Part shown: positions 52,895 to 63,928 of the stretch, one piece after another
Layout: each line of letters begins with the position of its first letter
Position numbering within the stretch: the stretch's first letter is position 1
Assembly (NCBI GenBank): GCA_963729295.1
Contig: CAVSNJ010000020.1
Coordinates: 248,001 to 312,000 of the forward strand
Length of the DNA: 64,000 nucleotides
Direction of reading: 5' to 3'
From: DATJLY01 sp963729295
GTDB taxonomy: Bacteria > Pseudomonadota > Alphaproteobacteria > ATCC43930 > CGMCC-115725
Made by a program: the position numbers and the translations under genes
The notes under the pieces: model-generated
What the model was told of the DNA's origin: nothing
The model's database searches: none
The model's input: the letters and a program-made list of their open reading frames with translations, nothing else

Positions 52895-55800
52895 TCAAAA
52901 CGATCCGCTAAAATAGGATTGGAGGGGAGCGACTTCAAGGACGCCCGACCCGAGCGCGACGATTGCCTGGACCGCCGCCCGGGCGCCGGCGACCGTCGTG
53001 TAATAGGGGATGTTGAGGGTCAGCGCCGTGCGCCGCAGGCTGAAGCTGTCGGCGATCGCCTGCGCCCCCTCGGTCGTGTTGAAGACCAGCTGGACCTCGC
53101 CCGACAGCATCCGGTCGACGATGTGTGGTCGGCCCTCGTGGACCTTGTTAACGCGCTCAACCGCCACGCCCGACTCGGCGAGAAGCCGCGCCGTGCCCTC
53201 GGTGGCGAGGACCGTGAAGCCGAGCTCGACGAGGCGACGACACGGCTCGACCATGGCGGGCTTGTCGCGGTCGCGCACCGACACGAACACACGGCCCCCC
53301 AGCGGCAGGGTGATGCCGCTGCCGAGCTGCGACTTGGCGAAGGCGCGGCCGAAGTCAGAGTCGAGCCCCATCACCTCGCCGGTCGACTTCATTTCGGGCC
53401 CCAGGATGAGGTCGACCCCGGGGAATCGCGCGAATGGAAAGACCGCCTCCTTGACGGCGACATGCTCGCGCAACGCCGGGCGGTGCAGCGCGAACCGGGC
53501 GAGCTTTTCGCCGACCATCAGGCGGGCGGCGATCTTGGCGATCGGGATGCCGGTCGCCTTGGCGACGAACGGCACGGTGCGCGAGGCGCGCGGATTGACC
53601 TCGAGCACGAAGACCCGGCCGTCCTTCACCGCGTACTGCACGTTCATCAATCCGACGACGTGGAGCGCGCGCGCGAGCTCCCCCGTCTCGCGCTCGAGCT
53701 CGGCGATCACCTCGGGCGACAGCGTGTAGGGCGGCAGCGAGCAGGCGCTGTCGCCGGAATGGATCCCGGCCTCCTCGATATGCTCCATGATGCCGGCGAT
53801 ATAGACGGCGCTGCCATCGGCCAGCGCGTCGACATCGACCTCGATCGCGTCCTGGAGATAGCGGTCGATCAGCACCGGGTTGCCGCCCGAGACATTGACC
53901 GCGTGCGTCATGTAGCGCGCGAGCCCGGCCGGCTCGTGCACGATCTCCATGGCGCGCCCGCCGAGGACATAGGACGGCCTTATCACCACGGGATAGCCGA
54001 TCCGCGCCGCCACCTCGTCAGCCTCGGCGACCGAGGTGGCCGTGCCGTTCTCGGGCTGGCGCAATCGGAGCTGCTGCAACAGCTCCTGGAAGCGGCGACG
54101 GTCCTCGGCGAGGTCGATCGCATCGGGAGTCGTCCCGAGGATCGGGATGCGCGCCGCCTCGAGCGCCTGTGCGAGCTTCAGGGGCGTCTGCCCGCCGAGC
54201 TGCACGATGACACCCAGCACCTTGCCGTTGCCGCTTTCGGCGCGCACCAGCTCGATCACGTCCTCGGCCGTCAGCGGCTCGAAATAGAGCCGGTCCGATG
54301 TGTCGTAATCGGTCGAGACCGTTTCCGGATTGCAGTTGACCATAATGGTCTCGATGCCGGCCTCCTTGAGGCTGTAGGCGGCATGGACACAGCAATAGTC
54401 GAATTCGATCCCCTGCCCGATCCGGTTCGGGCCGCCGCCCAGGATCACGACCTTGTCGCGGTCGGACGGGCGCGCCTCGCATTCGGCGCCGCTGCCTTCG
54501 TAACAGGAGTACATGTACGAGGTGAGCGACGGGAATTCGGCGGCGCAGGTGTCGATGCGCTTCATCACCGGCAGGATGCCATGCCGCTCCCGCCAGCGCG
54601 CGACTTCGCCTTCCTCGACCTTGGCGAGCTCGGCGATGCGCGCATCGGAAAACCCCATGCGCTTTGCACGTGCGAGCCGGTCGCGAAACTCCTCCGTCCC
54701 CGAAAAGAGCGGCAGGAGCGCGTCCTTGCCGCGGATGGCTTCCTCCTCGTCGACGACGCCGCGGATTTCCTCGAGGAACCAGGGATCGTATTTGCAGGCG
54801 GCGTTGATCTCGGCCGTGGTGAGGCCGTGGCGATAGGCTTGCGCGATGACGAGCAGGCGGTCGGGCCGGGGCTTCGCCAGCTCGGCGCGAATCGCGTTCT
54901 TGTCGCCGGCAAGGGCGCCCGGGATCTCGATCTCGTTGAATCCGGTCAAGCCCGTCTCCATCGAGCGCAGCGCCTTCTGCGCCGATTCGGCGAACGACCG
55001 CCCGATCGCCATCGCTTCGCCGACCGACTTCATCGAGGTGGTGAGGAGCGGCTCCGCGCCCGGAAATTTCTCGAAGGTGAAGCGCGGCATCTTGGTGACG
55101 ACGTAGTCGATCGTCGGCTCGAATGAAGCAGGCGTCGTGCCGGTGATCTCGTTCCTGAGCTCATCGAGCGTGTAGCCGACCGCAAGCTTCGCCGCGACCT
55201 TGGCGATAGGAAAGCCCGTCGCCTTCGAAGCCAGCGCCGACGAGCGCGACACGCGCGGGTTCATCTCGATCACGACGAGCTGCCCGTCCGCGGGATTGAC
55301 CGCGAACTGGACGTTCGAGCCGCCGGTGTCGACACCGATCTCGCGCAGCACCGCGATCGCGGCGTTGCGCATGCGCTGATATTCCTTGTCGGTCAGGGTG
55401 AGCGCGGGCGCTACCGTCACGGAATCGCCGGTGTGGACGCCCATCGGATCGATGTTCTCGATCGAGCACACGATGATGCAGTTATCGCGCCGGTCGCGCA
55501 CCACCTCCATCTCGAACTCTTTCCACCCGAGCACCGATTCCTCGATCAGGACCTCGTGCGTCGGCGAGGCGCGCAAGCCGCCCGACACGATCTCCTCGAA
55601 TTCCTTCTGGTTGTAGGCGATGCCGCCGCCGGTGCCGCCCAGGGTGAAGGACGGGCGGATGATCGCCGGCAAGCCGATTTCGGGCAGCGCGCCCTGCGCC
55701 TCCTCGAGCGAGCGCACGAGCCGGCTCGTCGGCGAGACGAGGCCGATCCGGTCCATCGCTTCGCGGAAGAGCTGCCGGTCCTCGGCCTTGGTGATGGAGT

Positions 55801-56161
55801 GCGCGTCAGCGCCGATCAGCGCGACGCGATGGCGCTCGAGCGCGCCCGAGCGCACCAGGTCCATCGCGGTGTTGAGCCCGGTCTGCCCGCCCATCGTCGG
55901 CAGGAGCGCGTCGGGGCGCTCGGATGCTATGATCCGCTCGACGAAGTCGGGCGTGATCGGCTCGATATAGGTCGCGTCGGCGAGGCCCGGGTCGGTCATG
56001 ATCGTCGCCGGGTTCGAATTCACCAGGACGACGCGATACCCCTCTTCCTTGAGCGCCTTCACCGCCTGCACGCCGGCATAATCGAACTCGCACGCCTGGC
56101 CGATCACGATCGGCCCGGCGCCGATGATGAGGATGCTCGATATGTCCGTCCGCTTAGGCAT
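52895..56161 (-). CDS. carB: carbamoyl-phosphate synthase large subunit
   Basis: 1088 residues, full length. Two ATP-grasp halves: N-terminal KRTDISSILIIGAGPIVIGQ...FDYAGVQA and GMNTAMDLVRSG, DTGGSNVQFAVNPADGQLVVIEMNPRVSRSSALASKATG; C-terminal VILGGGPNRIGQGIEFDYCCVHAAYSL and NVQYAVKDGRVFVLEVNPRASRTVPFVAKATG, then the MGS-like allosteric domain. Forms carbamoyl phosphate from glutamine-derived ammonia, bicarbonate and ATP for pyrimidine and arginine synthesis. Between carA and greA. Confidence 0.98.
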   Translation of the reverse strand: MPKRTDISSILIIGAGPIVIGQACEFDYAGVQAVKALKEEGYRVVLVNSNPATIMTDPGLADATYIEPITPDFVERIIASERPDALLPTMGGQTGLNTAMDLVRSGALERHRVALIGADAHSITKAEDRQLFREAMDRIGLVSPTSRLVRSLEEAQGALPEIGLPAIIRPSFTLGGTGGGIAYNQKEFEEIVSGGLRASPTHEVLIEESVLGWKEFEMEVVRDRRDNCIIVCSIENIDPMGVHTGDSVTVAPALTLTDKEYQRMRNAAIAVLREIGVDTGGSNVQFAVNPADGQLVVIEMNPRVSRSSALASKATGFPIAKVAAKLAVGYTLDELRNEITGTTPASFEPTIDYVVTKMPRFTFEKFPGAEPLLTTSMKSVGEAMAIGRSFAESAQKALRSMETGLTGFNEIEIPGALAGDKNAIRAELAKPRPDRLLVIAQAYRHGLTTAEINAACKYDPWFLEEIRGVVDEEEAIRGKDALLPLFSGTEEFRDRLARAKRMGFSDARIAELAKVEEGEVARWRERHGILPVMKRIDTCAAEFPSLTSYMYSCYEGSGAECEARPSDRDKVVILGGGPNRIGQGIEFDYCCVHAAYSLKEAGIETIMVNCNPETVSTDYDTSDRLYFEPLTAEDVIELVRAESGNGKVLGVIVQLGGQTPLKLAQALEAARIPILGTTPDAIDLAEDRRRFQELLQQLRLRQPENGTATSVAEADEVAARIGYPVVIRPSYVLGGRAMEIVHEPAGLARYMTHAVNVSGGNPVLIDRYLQDAIEVDVDALADGSAVYIAGIMEHIEEAGIHSGDSACSLPPYTLSPEVIAELERETGELARALHVVGLMNVQYAVKDGRVFVLEVNPRASRTVPFVAKATGIPIAKIAARLMVGEKLARFALHRPALREHVAVKEAVFPFARFPGVDLILGPEMKSTGEVMGLDSDFGRAFAKSQLGSGITLPLGGRVFVSVRDRDKPAMVEPCRRLVELGFTVLATEGTARLLAESGVAVERVNKVHEGRPHIVDRMLSGEVQLVFNTTEGAQAIADSFSLRRTALTLNIPYYTTVAGARAAVQAIVALGSGVLEVAPLQSYFSGSF

Positions 56162-56196
56162 GGCAATGAACCGGCTTTGGCAAAAGCGCCCTCATT

Positions 56197-57354
56197 TCAC
56201 TTCCGCCGCGCCATCAGTTCGGCGAAGCGCGTGAAAAGGTAATGGCTGTCCTGGGGACCGGGGCTCGCTTCGGGATGGTACTGGACTGCGAATACCGGCC
56301 GGTGCTTCAGCCGGAAACCCTCGTTCGTGCCGTCGAACAGCGAGACGTGCGTCGCTTCCGCCTCGGGCGGCAGCGTCTCGGGGAGGACGACGAAGCCGTG
56401 GTTCTGGCTCGTGATCTCGACCTTGCCGGTCTCGAGGTCCTTGACCGGATGGTTGGCGCCGCGGTGCCCCGTCGCCATCTTGCGCGTGCGCGCGCCCAAG
56501 GCGAGCGCCAGAAGCTGATGCCCGAGGCAGATGCCGAAAATCGGCTTTCCCGACTCGATCAGCTTGCGCAGCGCCGGCACGGCATATTGCCCGGTCGCCG
56601 CGGGGTCGCCCGGGCCGTTCGATAGGAAAATCCCGTCGGGATCGTGCCGCAGGATGTCGGCGGCGCCCGCCGTCGCCGGCACCACGGTCACGTCCGCGCC
56701 GAGCCCGGCGAGCATGCGCAGAATGTTGCGCTTGGCGCCGTAATCGACGGCGACCACCTTGAAGCGCGGCCTGGCGAGGCGGCCGTAGCCTTCGTCCCAG
56801 CGCCATTGGGTCTCGTCCCAGGAATAGCTCTGGCGGCAGCTCACTTCCTTCGCGAGGTCCATCCCCTCGAGCCCCGGCCAGGCGCGCGCCATGTCGTGGA
56901 GCGCACCGATGTCGAGCGCGCCGTCGGGCGCATGGCAAAGCGCCCCCGTGGGGGCACCAGCCTCGCAAATACGGCGCGTCAGCGCGCGCGTGTCGACGCC
57001 GCAGAGGCCGGCAACGTCGTTGCTCTTGAGCCAGGTATCGAGCGGCTGCACCGCGCGCCAGTTCGACGGCTGAGTGATGTCCTGGCGCAGCACGACGCCG
57101 CGCGCCGCGACGGTCGTCGCCTCGATGTCGGCGCGATTGGCGCCGACATTGCCGATATGGGGAAAGGTGAAGGTGATGATCTGCCCGGCATAGGAGGGAT
57201 CGGTGATGATCTCCTGATACCCCGTCATGCTGGTGTTGAAGCAGACCTCGCCGACCCGCTGTCCGGCGGCGCCGAGCCCCTTCCCCCAGAAAACGCTGCC
57301 GTCCGCCAGGACGAGCGCGGCGTTGCAGCCGGGAGGACGGGTGGGCACCTTCAT
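56197..57354 (-). CDS. carA: carbamoyl-phosphate synthase small subunit
   Basis: 385 residues from ATG 57354 (MKVPTRPPGCNAALVLADGS), the expected start; the longer frame upstream is out of family. N-terminal FWGKGLGAAGQRVGEVCFNTSMTGYQEIITDPSYAGQI, C-terminal class I glutamine amidotransferase triad with Cys in GICLGHQLLALALG and His-Glu in YHPEASPGPQDSHYLF. Supplies ammonia to CarB. 35 bases upstream of carB; divergent from the YqeY gene. Confidence 0.97.
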   Translation of the reverse strand: MKVPTRPPGCNAALVLADGSVFWGKGLGAAGQRVGEVCFNTSMTGYQEIITDPSYAGQIITFTFPHIGNVGANRADIEATTVAARGVVLRQDITQPSNWRAVQPLDTWLKSNDVAGLCGVDTRALTRRICEAGAPTGALCHAPDGALDIGALHDMARAWPGLEGMDLAKEVSCRQSYSWDETQWRWDEGYGRLARPRFKVVAVDYGAKRNILRMLAGLGADVTVVPATAGAADILRHDPDGIFLSNGPGDPAATGQYAVPALRKLIESGKPIFGICLGHQLLALALGARTRKMATGHRGANHPVKDLETGKVEITSQNHGFVVLPETLPPEAEATHVSLFDGTNEGFRLKHRPVFAVQYHPEASPGPQDSHYLFTRFAELMARRK

Positions 57355-57505
57355 GCCGTGAGCCGGGTCCTTCTGTTCGCGCGCCAAGAGGCGCCCGCGG
57401 AAGCCTCCGCGGCGCTCGCCTTGCGACGTTCGGATTGAAGCTGTGAGATAGCCCTCGGACGCGCCCGGGTCAAGTTTGCCGGGGCAATTCGGCTCTGCTA
57501 AAAGA

Positions 57506-57967
57506 ATGGCGATGCTGCGGCAGCGCTTCACCGACACCCTGAAGCAGGCGATGCGCGACAAGGATGCGCTCGTGCTGTCGACCGTGCAACTCATCCTCGC
57601 CCGGCTCAAGGAGCGCGACATCGAGGCGCGGCCCAAGGGCAACACTGACGGGATCGCGGACCCCGAAATCCAGCAGATGCTGCAGGGAATGGTGAAGCAG
57701 CGCCGCGAGTCGATCGAGCTTTTCGAGAAGGGCAACCGACCCGACCTGGCCGAAAAGGAGCGCGGCGAGATTGCCATCATCGAGCAGTTCCTTCCCCAGC
57801 AGATGGGCGAGGCCGACATGGAGGCCGCGATCCGCGAAACGATCGTCGCGATCGGCGCCGCCGGCATCAAGGACATGGGCCGTACCATGGCGGCGCTGCG
57901 TGAGCGCCATGCTGGTCAGATCGACGCCGCCAAGGCGAGCCAGGCGGTGAAGCGGCTTTTGGGCTAG
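57506..57967 (+). CDS. GatB/YqeY domain protein
   Basis: 153 residues from ATG 57506 (MAMLRQRFTDTLKQAMR); 57512 is also possible. YqeY core: DKDALVLSTVQLILARLKERDIEARPKG, QMLQGMVKQRRESIELFEKGNRPDLAEKE, EIAIIEQFLPQQMGEADMEA and a C-terminal KDMGRTMAALRERHAGQIDAAKASQAVK tail. Related to the tail of GatB; thought to act in tRNA-dependent amidation. Next to dnaG and rpoD, the usual neighbourhood. Confidence 0.93.
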   Translation: MAMLRQRFTDTLKQAMRDKDALVLSTVQLILARLKERDIEARPKGNTDGIADPEIQQMLQGMVKQRRESIELFEKGNRPDLAEKERGEIAIIEQFLPQQMGEADMEAAIRETIVAIGAAGIKDMGRTMAALRERHAGQIDAAKASQAVKRLLG

Positions 57968-58010
57968 CAGCCGGCACCCGGCGCGGTATGATCGGCGCTG
58001 GGGCGAGCAC

Positions 58011-59834
58011 ATGGCCTACCCGCCGCAATTCCTCGACGAGATCAGAAATCGCGTTTCGCTCGCGAGCGTGGTGAGCCGTCACGTCAAGCTCGTGCGGCGC
58101 GGGCGCGAGTATGTCGGCCTCTGCCCGTTCCACAACGAGAAGACGCCGTCCTTCACCGTGGTCGAGGACAAGGCGTTCTATCACTGCTTCGGCTGCGGCG
58201 CGCATGGCGACGTGATCGGTTTTTCGATGCGCGTCGGCGGGGCGGGCTTTCGCGAGGCGGTCGAGGCGCTCGCCAAGGAAGCCGGGCTGCAGATCCCGGA
58301 CGAGCTGCCGGAGGACCGCGAGCGCGCGGCGCGCACCAAGACGCTGCACGACGTGTGCGAGGCGGCCTGCAAGTTCTTCGAGGCCCAGCTCAAGGAGCCG
58401 GGCGCTCAGAAGCCGCGGGAATATCTGACGCGCCGCGGCCTCGATCAGGCGGCGATCGCGCGTTTCCGCCTCGGCTGGGCGGCCAGCGCACGCGACGCCT
58501 TGAAGCGGGTGCTTGGCAGGGAGTTCGAGACCAACCTCCTCGTCGAGGCGGGGCTGCTGCGCCGGGCCGAGAACGGCGACACGTTCGACTTCTTCCGCGG
58601 CCGTGTGATCTTCCCGATCTCCGACCGGCAGGGCCGCGTCATCGCCTTCGGCGGCCGGCTCATCGAGGACGGCGAGCCCAAATACCTCAACTCGCCCGAC
58701 ACGCCGATCTTCGAGAAAGGCCGCACGCTCTATGCCGTGCACCTCGCGAAGGCGGCGCCGCGCTCCGACCTCGTACCGATCGTCGCCGAAGGCTACATGG
58801 ACGTGATCGCGCTGCACCGCGCGGGCTTTCCAGGCGCTGTCGCGCCCCTCGGCACCGCGCTCACCGAGACGCAGCTCGTCGAGCTGTGGCGATTGGGCGA
58901 CCGGCCGGTGCTGTGCTTCGACGGCGACAAGGCCGGGCGCAACGCCGCCGTGCGCGCGCTCGAACGCGCGCTGCCGCTGCTTCGTCCCGAGAACGGTCTC
59001 AGGTTCTCCCTGCTGCCCGAGGGCGAGGATCCGGACTCCCTCGTCAAGTCGCACGGGGTCGAGGCGCTCAAAACCCATCTCGAGGACGCCGTGCAGACCT
59101 CGGAGTTCATCTGGCGCATCGCGACCGAGGAGCGCGAGCCTTCGTTCTTCGACAATCCCGAAAAAATCCTGCGGCTCCAGGCGCGCATCTATCGCCGCAT
59201 CCGCGCCATCGCCGATGGCCAGGTGCAGCGCGAATTCCAGCATCACCTGATGGACCGCATCTGGCAGCTCAGGCGCCGCGTGCGGAGCGAGCGAGCGCTC
59301 GAGAAGGTGGACGCGCTTTCGCCCGCCATCCGCGCCACGCGCGCCGCGGGCTGGGCCGATGCGACGCGACGAAAGCACCAAGAAATACTGCTCGTCACGG
59401 TGGCTTTGAATCACCCCGGCATTGGCCGCAGCGAAATCGATTCATTTGCGGCTCTGAAAGTCCAGGATCAGGACCTAAATCAACTGTGGCAACACGTCAT
59501 TGATCGCATTTCCGCAGACGACGACATTACGGGGAGCGACATAATTCTCGGCCTCGACACAAATCTCAACAAGATCAATGAGCGCATCCGGCGCTTTTCA
59601 ATCCTAGATAGAAAACACTTGGCTCATCTCGCCAATGATCCGGATTTCGCCAAGGCACTCTGGAAGGCTACGCGGGCCAAATATGAGCTCCCAGACATAG
59701 AACGCGAACAGAAGGCCGCCGAAGTTCGATTGGCCGAAAATTCGACCACCGAAAACCTAGAAATTCTCACTGCGCTGACTCAGGCGGTCCAGCACCTCAA
59801 GACCGAGAGCGACAGGATGGAGTTGGCGGCGTAG
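58011..59834 (+). CDS. dnaG: DNA primase
   Basis: 607 residues. CHC2 zinc finger ~38-65 (GLCPFHNEKTPSFTVVEDKA then HCFGCGAHGD), catalytic N-terminal domain, and TOPRIM domain with PIVAEGYMDVIALHRAG (~257) and LCFDGDKAGRNAA (~303). Synthesises RNA primers at replication forks. From about residue 450 (59370) the codons become markedly less GC-rich while the frame stays open; this C-terminal part (AKYELPDIEREQKAAEV etc.) should be the DnaB-binding domain. 43 bases after the YqeY gene. Confidence 0.95.
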   Translation: MAYPPQFLDEIRNRVSLASVVSRHVKLVRRGREYVGLCPFHNEKTPSFTVVEDKAFYHCFGCGAHGDVIGFSMRVGGAGFREAVEALAKEAGLQIPDELPEDRERAARTKTLHDVCEAACKFFEAQLKEPGAQKPREYLTRRGLDQAAIARFRLGWAASARDALKRVLGREFETNLLVEAGLLRRAENGDTFDFFRGRVIFPISDRQGRVIAFGGRLIEDGEPKYLNSPDTPIFEKGRTLYAVHLAKAAPRSDLVPIVAEGYMDVIALHRAGFPGAVAPLGTALTETQLVELWRLGDRPVLCFDGDKAGRNAAVRALERALPLLRPENGLRFSLLPEGEDPDSLVKSHGVEALKTHLEDAVQTSEFIWRIATEEREPSFFDNPEKILRLQARIYRRIRAIADGQVQREFQHHLMDRIWQLRRRVRSERALEKVDALSPAIRATRAAGWADATRRKHQEILLVTVALNHPGIGRSEIDSFAALKVQDQDLNQLWQHVIDRISADDDITGSDIILGLDTNLNKINERIRRFSILDRKHLAHLANDPDFAKALWKATRAKYELPDIEREQKAAEVRLAENSTTENLEILTALTQAVQHLKTESDRMELAA

Positions 59835-60240
59835 TGAGCAATCCGTTACCGCGGAGTTAACGGAGGGTTAGCGCCAGGCCCCTCCCTTGCCATTTGCCCG
59901 ACGCCCGCCGAGGGGCGCTTGACAAGGCTTCTCTGGCGCTCTTTAGACACAACTACCTTTCTTGGCCTTGACGCGGTGCTGGCGAGGCTCCACCTCTCTC
60001 GCACGGTTCAGGCCCGGACGCAGTGGACGCGAGAACGGGATGCGGCTACAGCCAGCGTTGCTGGAGTGGAAGGGCGGAAACGACGGCACCACGGGCGGGG
60101 CGATCCGTTTGCAAGGACCGCAGAACATCACAAGGTCCGGTGCTCGATCAGGAAGAGAAGCCACGGGGCGCACGGTCGCCGCGGTCGCTTGGCCGCGGAA
60201 CGCGCGCTCTTTTTGTTAGTGATGGCAGGGCGGGATCGAG
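59835..60240. other. dnaG-rpoD intergenic region
   Basis: About 400 bases, no convincing gene; short overlapping frames on both strands lack ribosome sites. A possible sigma-70 promoter is TTGACA at 59921-59926 with TAGACA at 59944-59949, 17 bases apart, pointing to rpoD. No other clear signal seen. Confidence 0.5.
59921..59949 (+). promoter_or_regulatory. candidate promoter for rpoD
   Basis: TTGACA (perfect -35 consensus) at 59921 and TAGACA, a weak -10, at 59944 with a 17-base spacer, about 290 bases upstream of the rpoD start. Inferred from consensus only. Confidence 0.35.
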
Positions 60241-62214
<1,974 letters not shown>

Positions 62215-62233
62215 TCCGTTCGCCCGAAGCGCC

Positions 62234-62310
62234 GGGCCCGTAGTTCAGCTGGTCAGAACGCGCCGCTCATAACGGTGTTGTCGCAGGTTCGAGTCCTGCC
62301 GGGCCCACCA
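62234..62310 (+). tRNA. tRNA with CAT anticodon (Ile2 or Met)
   Basis: 77 nt: acceptor GGGCCCG pairs with CGGGCCC, D-arm GTTCAGCTGGTCAGAAC, anticodon stem CGCCG/CGGTG around loop CTCATAA (anticodon CAT), T-arm GCAGGTTCGAGTCCTGC, encoded CCA at 62308-62310. The GGGCCCG acceptor is like tRNA-Ile2 (lysidine-modified C34, reading AUA) rather than elongator tRNA-Met. The 3' half is the likely attachment site of the element on its right. Confidence 0.92.
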
Positions 62311-63719
62311 ATCTTTTCAATGACTTGAGGAATCGCATCCTCCCCTTGATTGGGAGTTGGGCACGCAATGGGCACGCAAACGGCCGATTCGGTGTTCCGA
62401 TAGAGTGGCATTTGCGCCTTCAGTTCCTGCCGTATGCTGCTCACGGTGCCACTCGACACGCCACTCCGACGCACTACCTCGGCATGCGGCAGCCCGGCGA
62501 GAATGAGAAAGCGAACTTCCTCGCGCTTCGTTTCGCCGACGCCGCGCCGGTGCGTTTTCAGGCTCGTATTGGCGCCCTCGGCAGCGTCGACCTCTGGCCT
62601 GTCGATTTGTGCGCGTTTGAGATGACTACGAACTTCGCTCATAACGCTTTCGATCGCCTCAACCGCGTCAGAGAGAAACCCGGGCTCATAAGGCGCGTAT
62701 ATCGACGTCGTCGCCGCAGATCCATCAGGAAGGTGTCCGAGGAAAAGGCTGATCTGTTCCGTTGGCACGCGCCGCTTTCGCATCTCACGGGCCAAGCCGT
62801 GACGAATCGAGTATGGGGTCACGCGCTCGTCCAGGCCTGCCTCTGTACGCGTCAATCGCCACATGTGCAGGATCGAGCCCACAGACTTTTTGCGGTAGCT
62901 GACAAATCGGCCGCTCGGTCCAACCTGGCGCTGCAGCCACGGCAGGAGCGTCGGTGTCACTGGCACGATCGGTCGGAATTTCTTGTTTTGCGTCCGGCCT
63001 GGCGGGTTAAGGTCCAGCAGCCGGTGCGCGTCGTCGAATTGCGACGGTCGAAGATCGAGAATCGCTGCAGGCCGGGCCAGGGTGTTCGCGCCGATCAACA
63101 AGAAGGTCAACATGTGGCGCGAGCGCGCTGCATCGAAGAGGCGCGCAATCTCCTCGGGTGTAACGGGGCGCCCTTTCGGCTCGCGTGCGCGCTTCGCGTC
63201 GGCGGTGAGCGTGCCGAAGATGTGGGGGACCTCGCTCACTTCCTGCCATTTGCGAGCACGATTGAGCGCCGCTCGACCGACCGACAGAATCCGATCTATG
63301 CCGCTTCGCCCTGTTCCACGCCTTGCGAGCCATTCGCGGAACCGACGCTGCTCGTGCGGCGTGATGTCGGCGACAGTCTGACGCGTCCAGTACTCCTGCC
63401 AGTACGACAGCCCCAGCCATTGCGTCCTCGCGCTTGGCAGATGCTGGGCATGATCGTTCCAATAGTTCAGCAGAATCGTTTCGATCAGAACCTGGTCCGG
63501 GGCCGCTTTGCGGGATCGTTCGTTGGTGACGACCCAAGCCGCGAGACGGAGGCTTGCCTCTTGAAAGTCTGTTGTGCCAAGACCGACACGACATGTCTGT
63601 CGAGTGCGATCGTCGTACCAAGTTCGGTACCACGTTTCGTCTGGGCGGTCACGGCGCGGCTTCTTGCTGAGCCAGTAGTCTCCGATCTGACCGGGACGTT
63701 GGATTGTCTGCTTTCGCAT
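62253..63719 (-). CDS. tyrosine-type site-specific integrase
   Basis: 488 residues. N-terminal core-binding domain (WYRTWYDDRTRQTCRVGLGT, SAM-like helices), catalytic domain with Arg216 (ANTLARPAAILDL), beta-hairpin Lys246/247, Arg306 in PYSIRHGLAREM (the usual HxxR His is Tyr303), His329 (LFLGHLPDG) and Tyr341 nucleophile (TTSIYAPYEPG). A C-terminal extension carries a helix-turn-helix (VRFLILAGLPHAEVVRRSGV). Residues ~470-488 are encoded antisense to the tRNA at 62234-62310. Integrates/excises the element starting here. 235-bp overlap with the upstream HTH gene. Confidence 0.92.
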   Translation of the reverse strand: MRKQTIQRPGQIGDYWLSKKPRRDRPDETWYRTWYDDRTRQTCRVGLGTTDFQEASLRLAAWVVTNERSRKAAPDQVLIETILLNYWNDHAQHLPSARTQWLGLSYWQEYWTRQTVADITPHEQRRFREWLARRGTGRSGIDRILSVGRAALNRARKWQEVSEVPHIFGTLTADAKRAREPKGRPVTPEEIARLFDAARSRHMLTFLLIGANTLARPAAILDLRPSQFDDAHRLLDLNPPGRTQNKKFRPIVPVTPTLLPWLQRQVGPSGRFVSYRKKSVGSILHMWRLTRTEAGLDERVTPYSIRHGLAREMRKRRVPTEQISLFLGHLPDGSAATTSIYAPYEPGFLSDAVEAIESVMSEVRSHLKRAQIDRPEVDAAEGANTSLKTHRRGVGETKREEVRFLILAGLPHAEVVRRSGVSSGTVSSIRQELKAQMPLYRNTESAVCVPIACPTPNQGEDAIPQVIEKIGGPGRTRTCDNTVMSGAF

Positions 63720-63928
63720 GGCGTGACCGACTGCCGTTCAAGATAATCTGCGATCTGGTGCTGCGTGTAAAAGATGCGTGCGCCGATCGGAGTATACCCA
63801 AGCTTTCCCCTGATTCGCTCCGCTCGAACGGTGGAAGGTTTCACGCGAAGGAGCGTCGCCGTTTCGCGCTCGTCGAGCAACGGCGGTACTAGGTTTCGTT
63901 CGCTTGGCCCGTTCTCCTGTCTTGCCAT
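63485..63928 (-). CDS. excisionase-like helix-turn-helix protein
   Basis: 147 residues. N-terminal ~70 contain a MerR/excisionase-like winged helix (LLDERETATLLRVKPSTVRAERIRGK then YTPIGARIFYTQHQIADYLERQ). The remaining tail is Ser/Thr/Arg-rich without recognisable fold and lies over the first 78 codons of the integrase in another frame; the HTH part ends almost exactly at the integrase ATG (63719). Excisionases control the direction of recombination. The long overlap could mean the original stop was lost, or that the two are coupled. Confidence 0.75.
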   Translation of the reverse strand: MARQENGPSERNLVPPLLDERETATLLRVKPSTVRAERIRGKLGYTPIGARIFYTQHQIADYLERQSVTPCESRQSNVPVRSETTGSARSRAVTAQTKRGTELGTTIALDRHVVSVLAQQTFKRQASVSRLGSSPTNDPAKRPRTRF

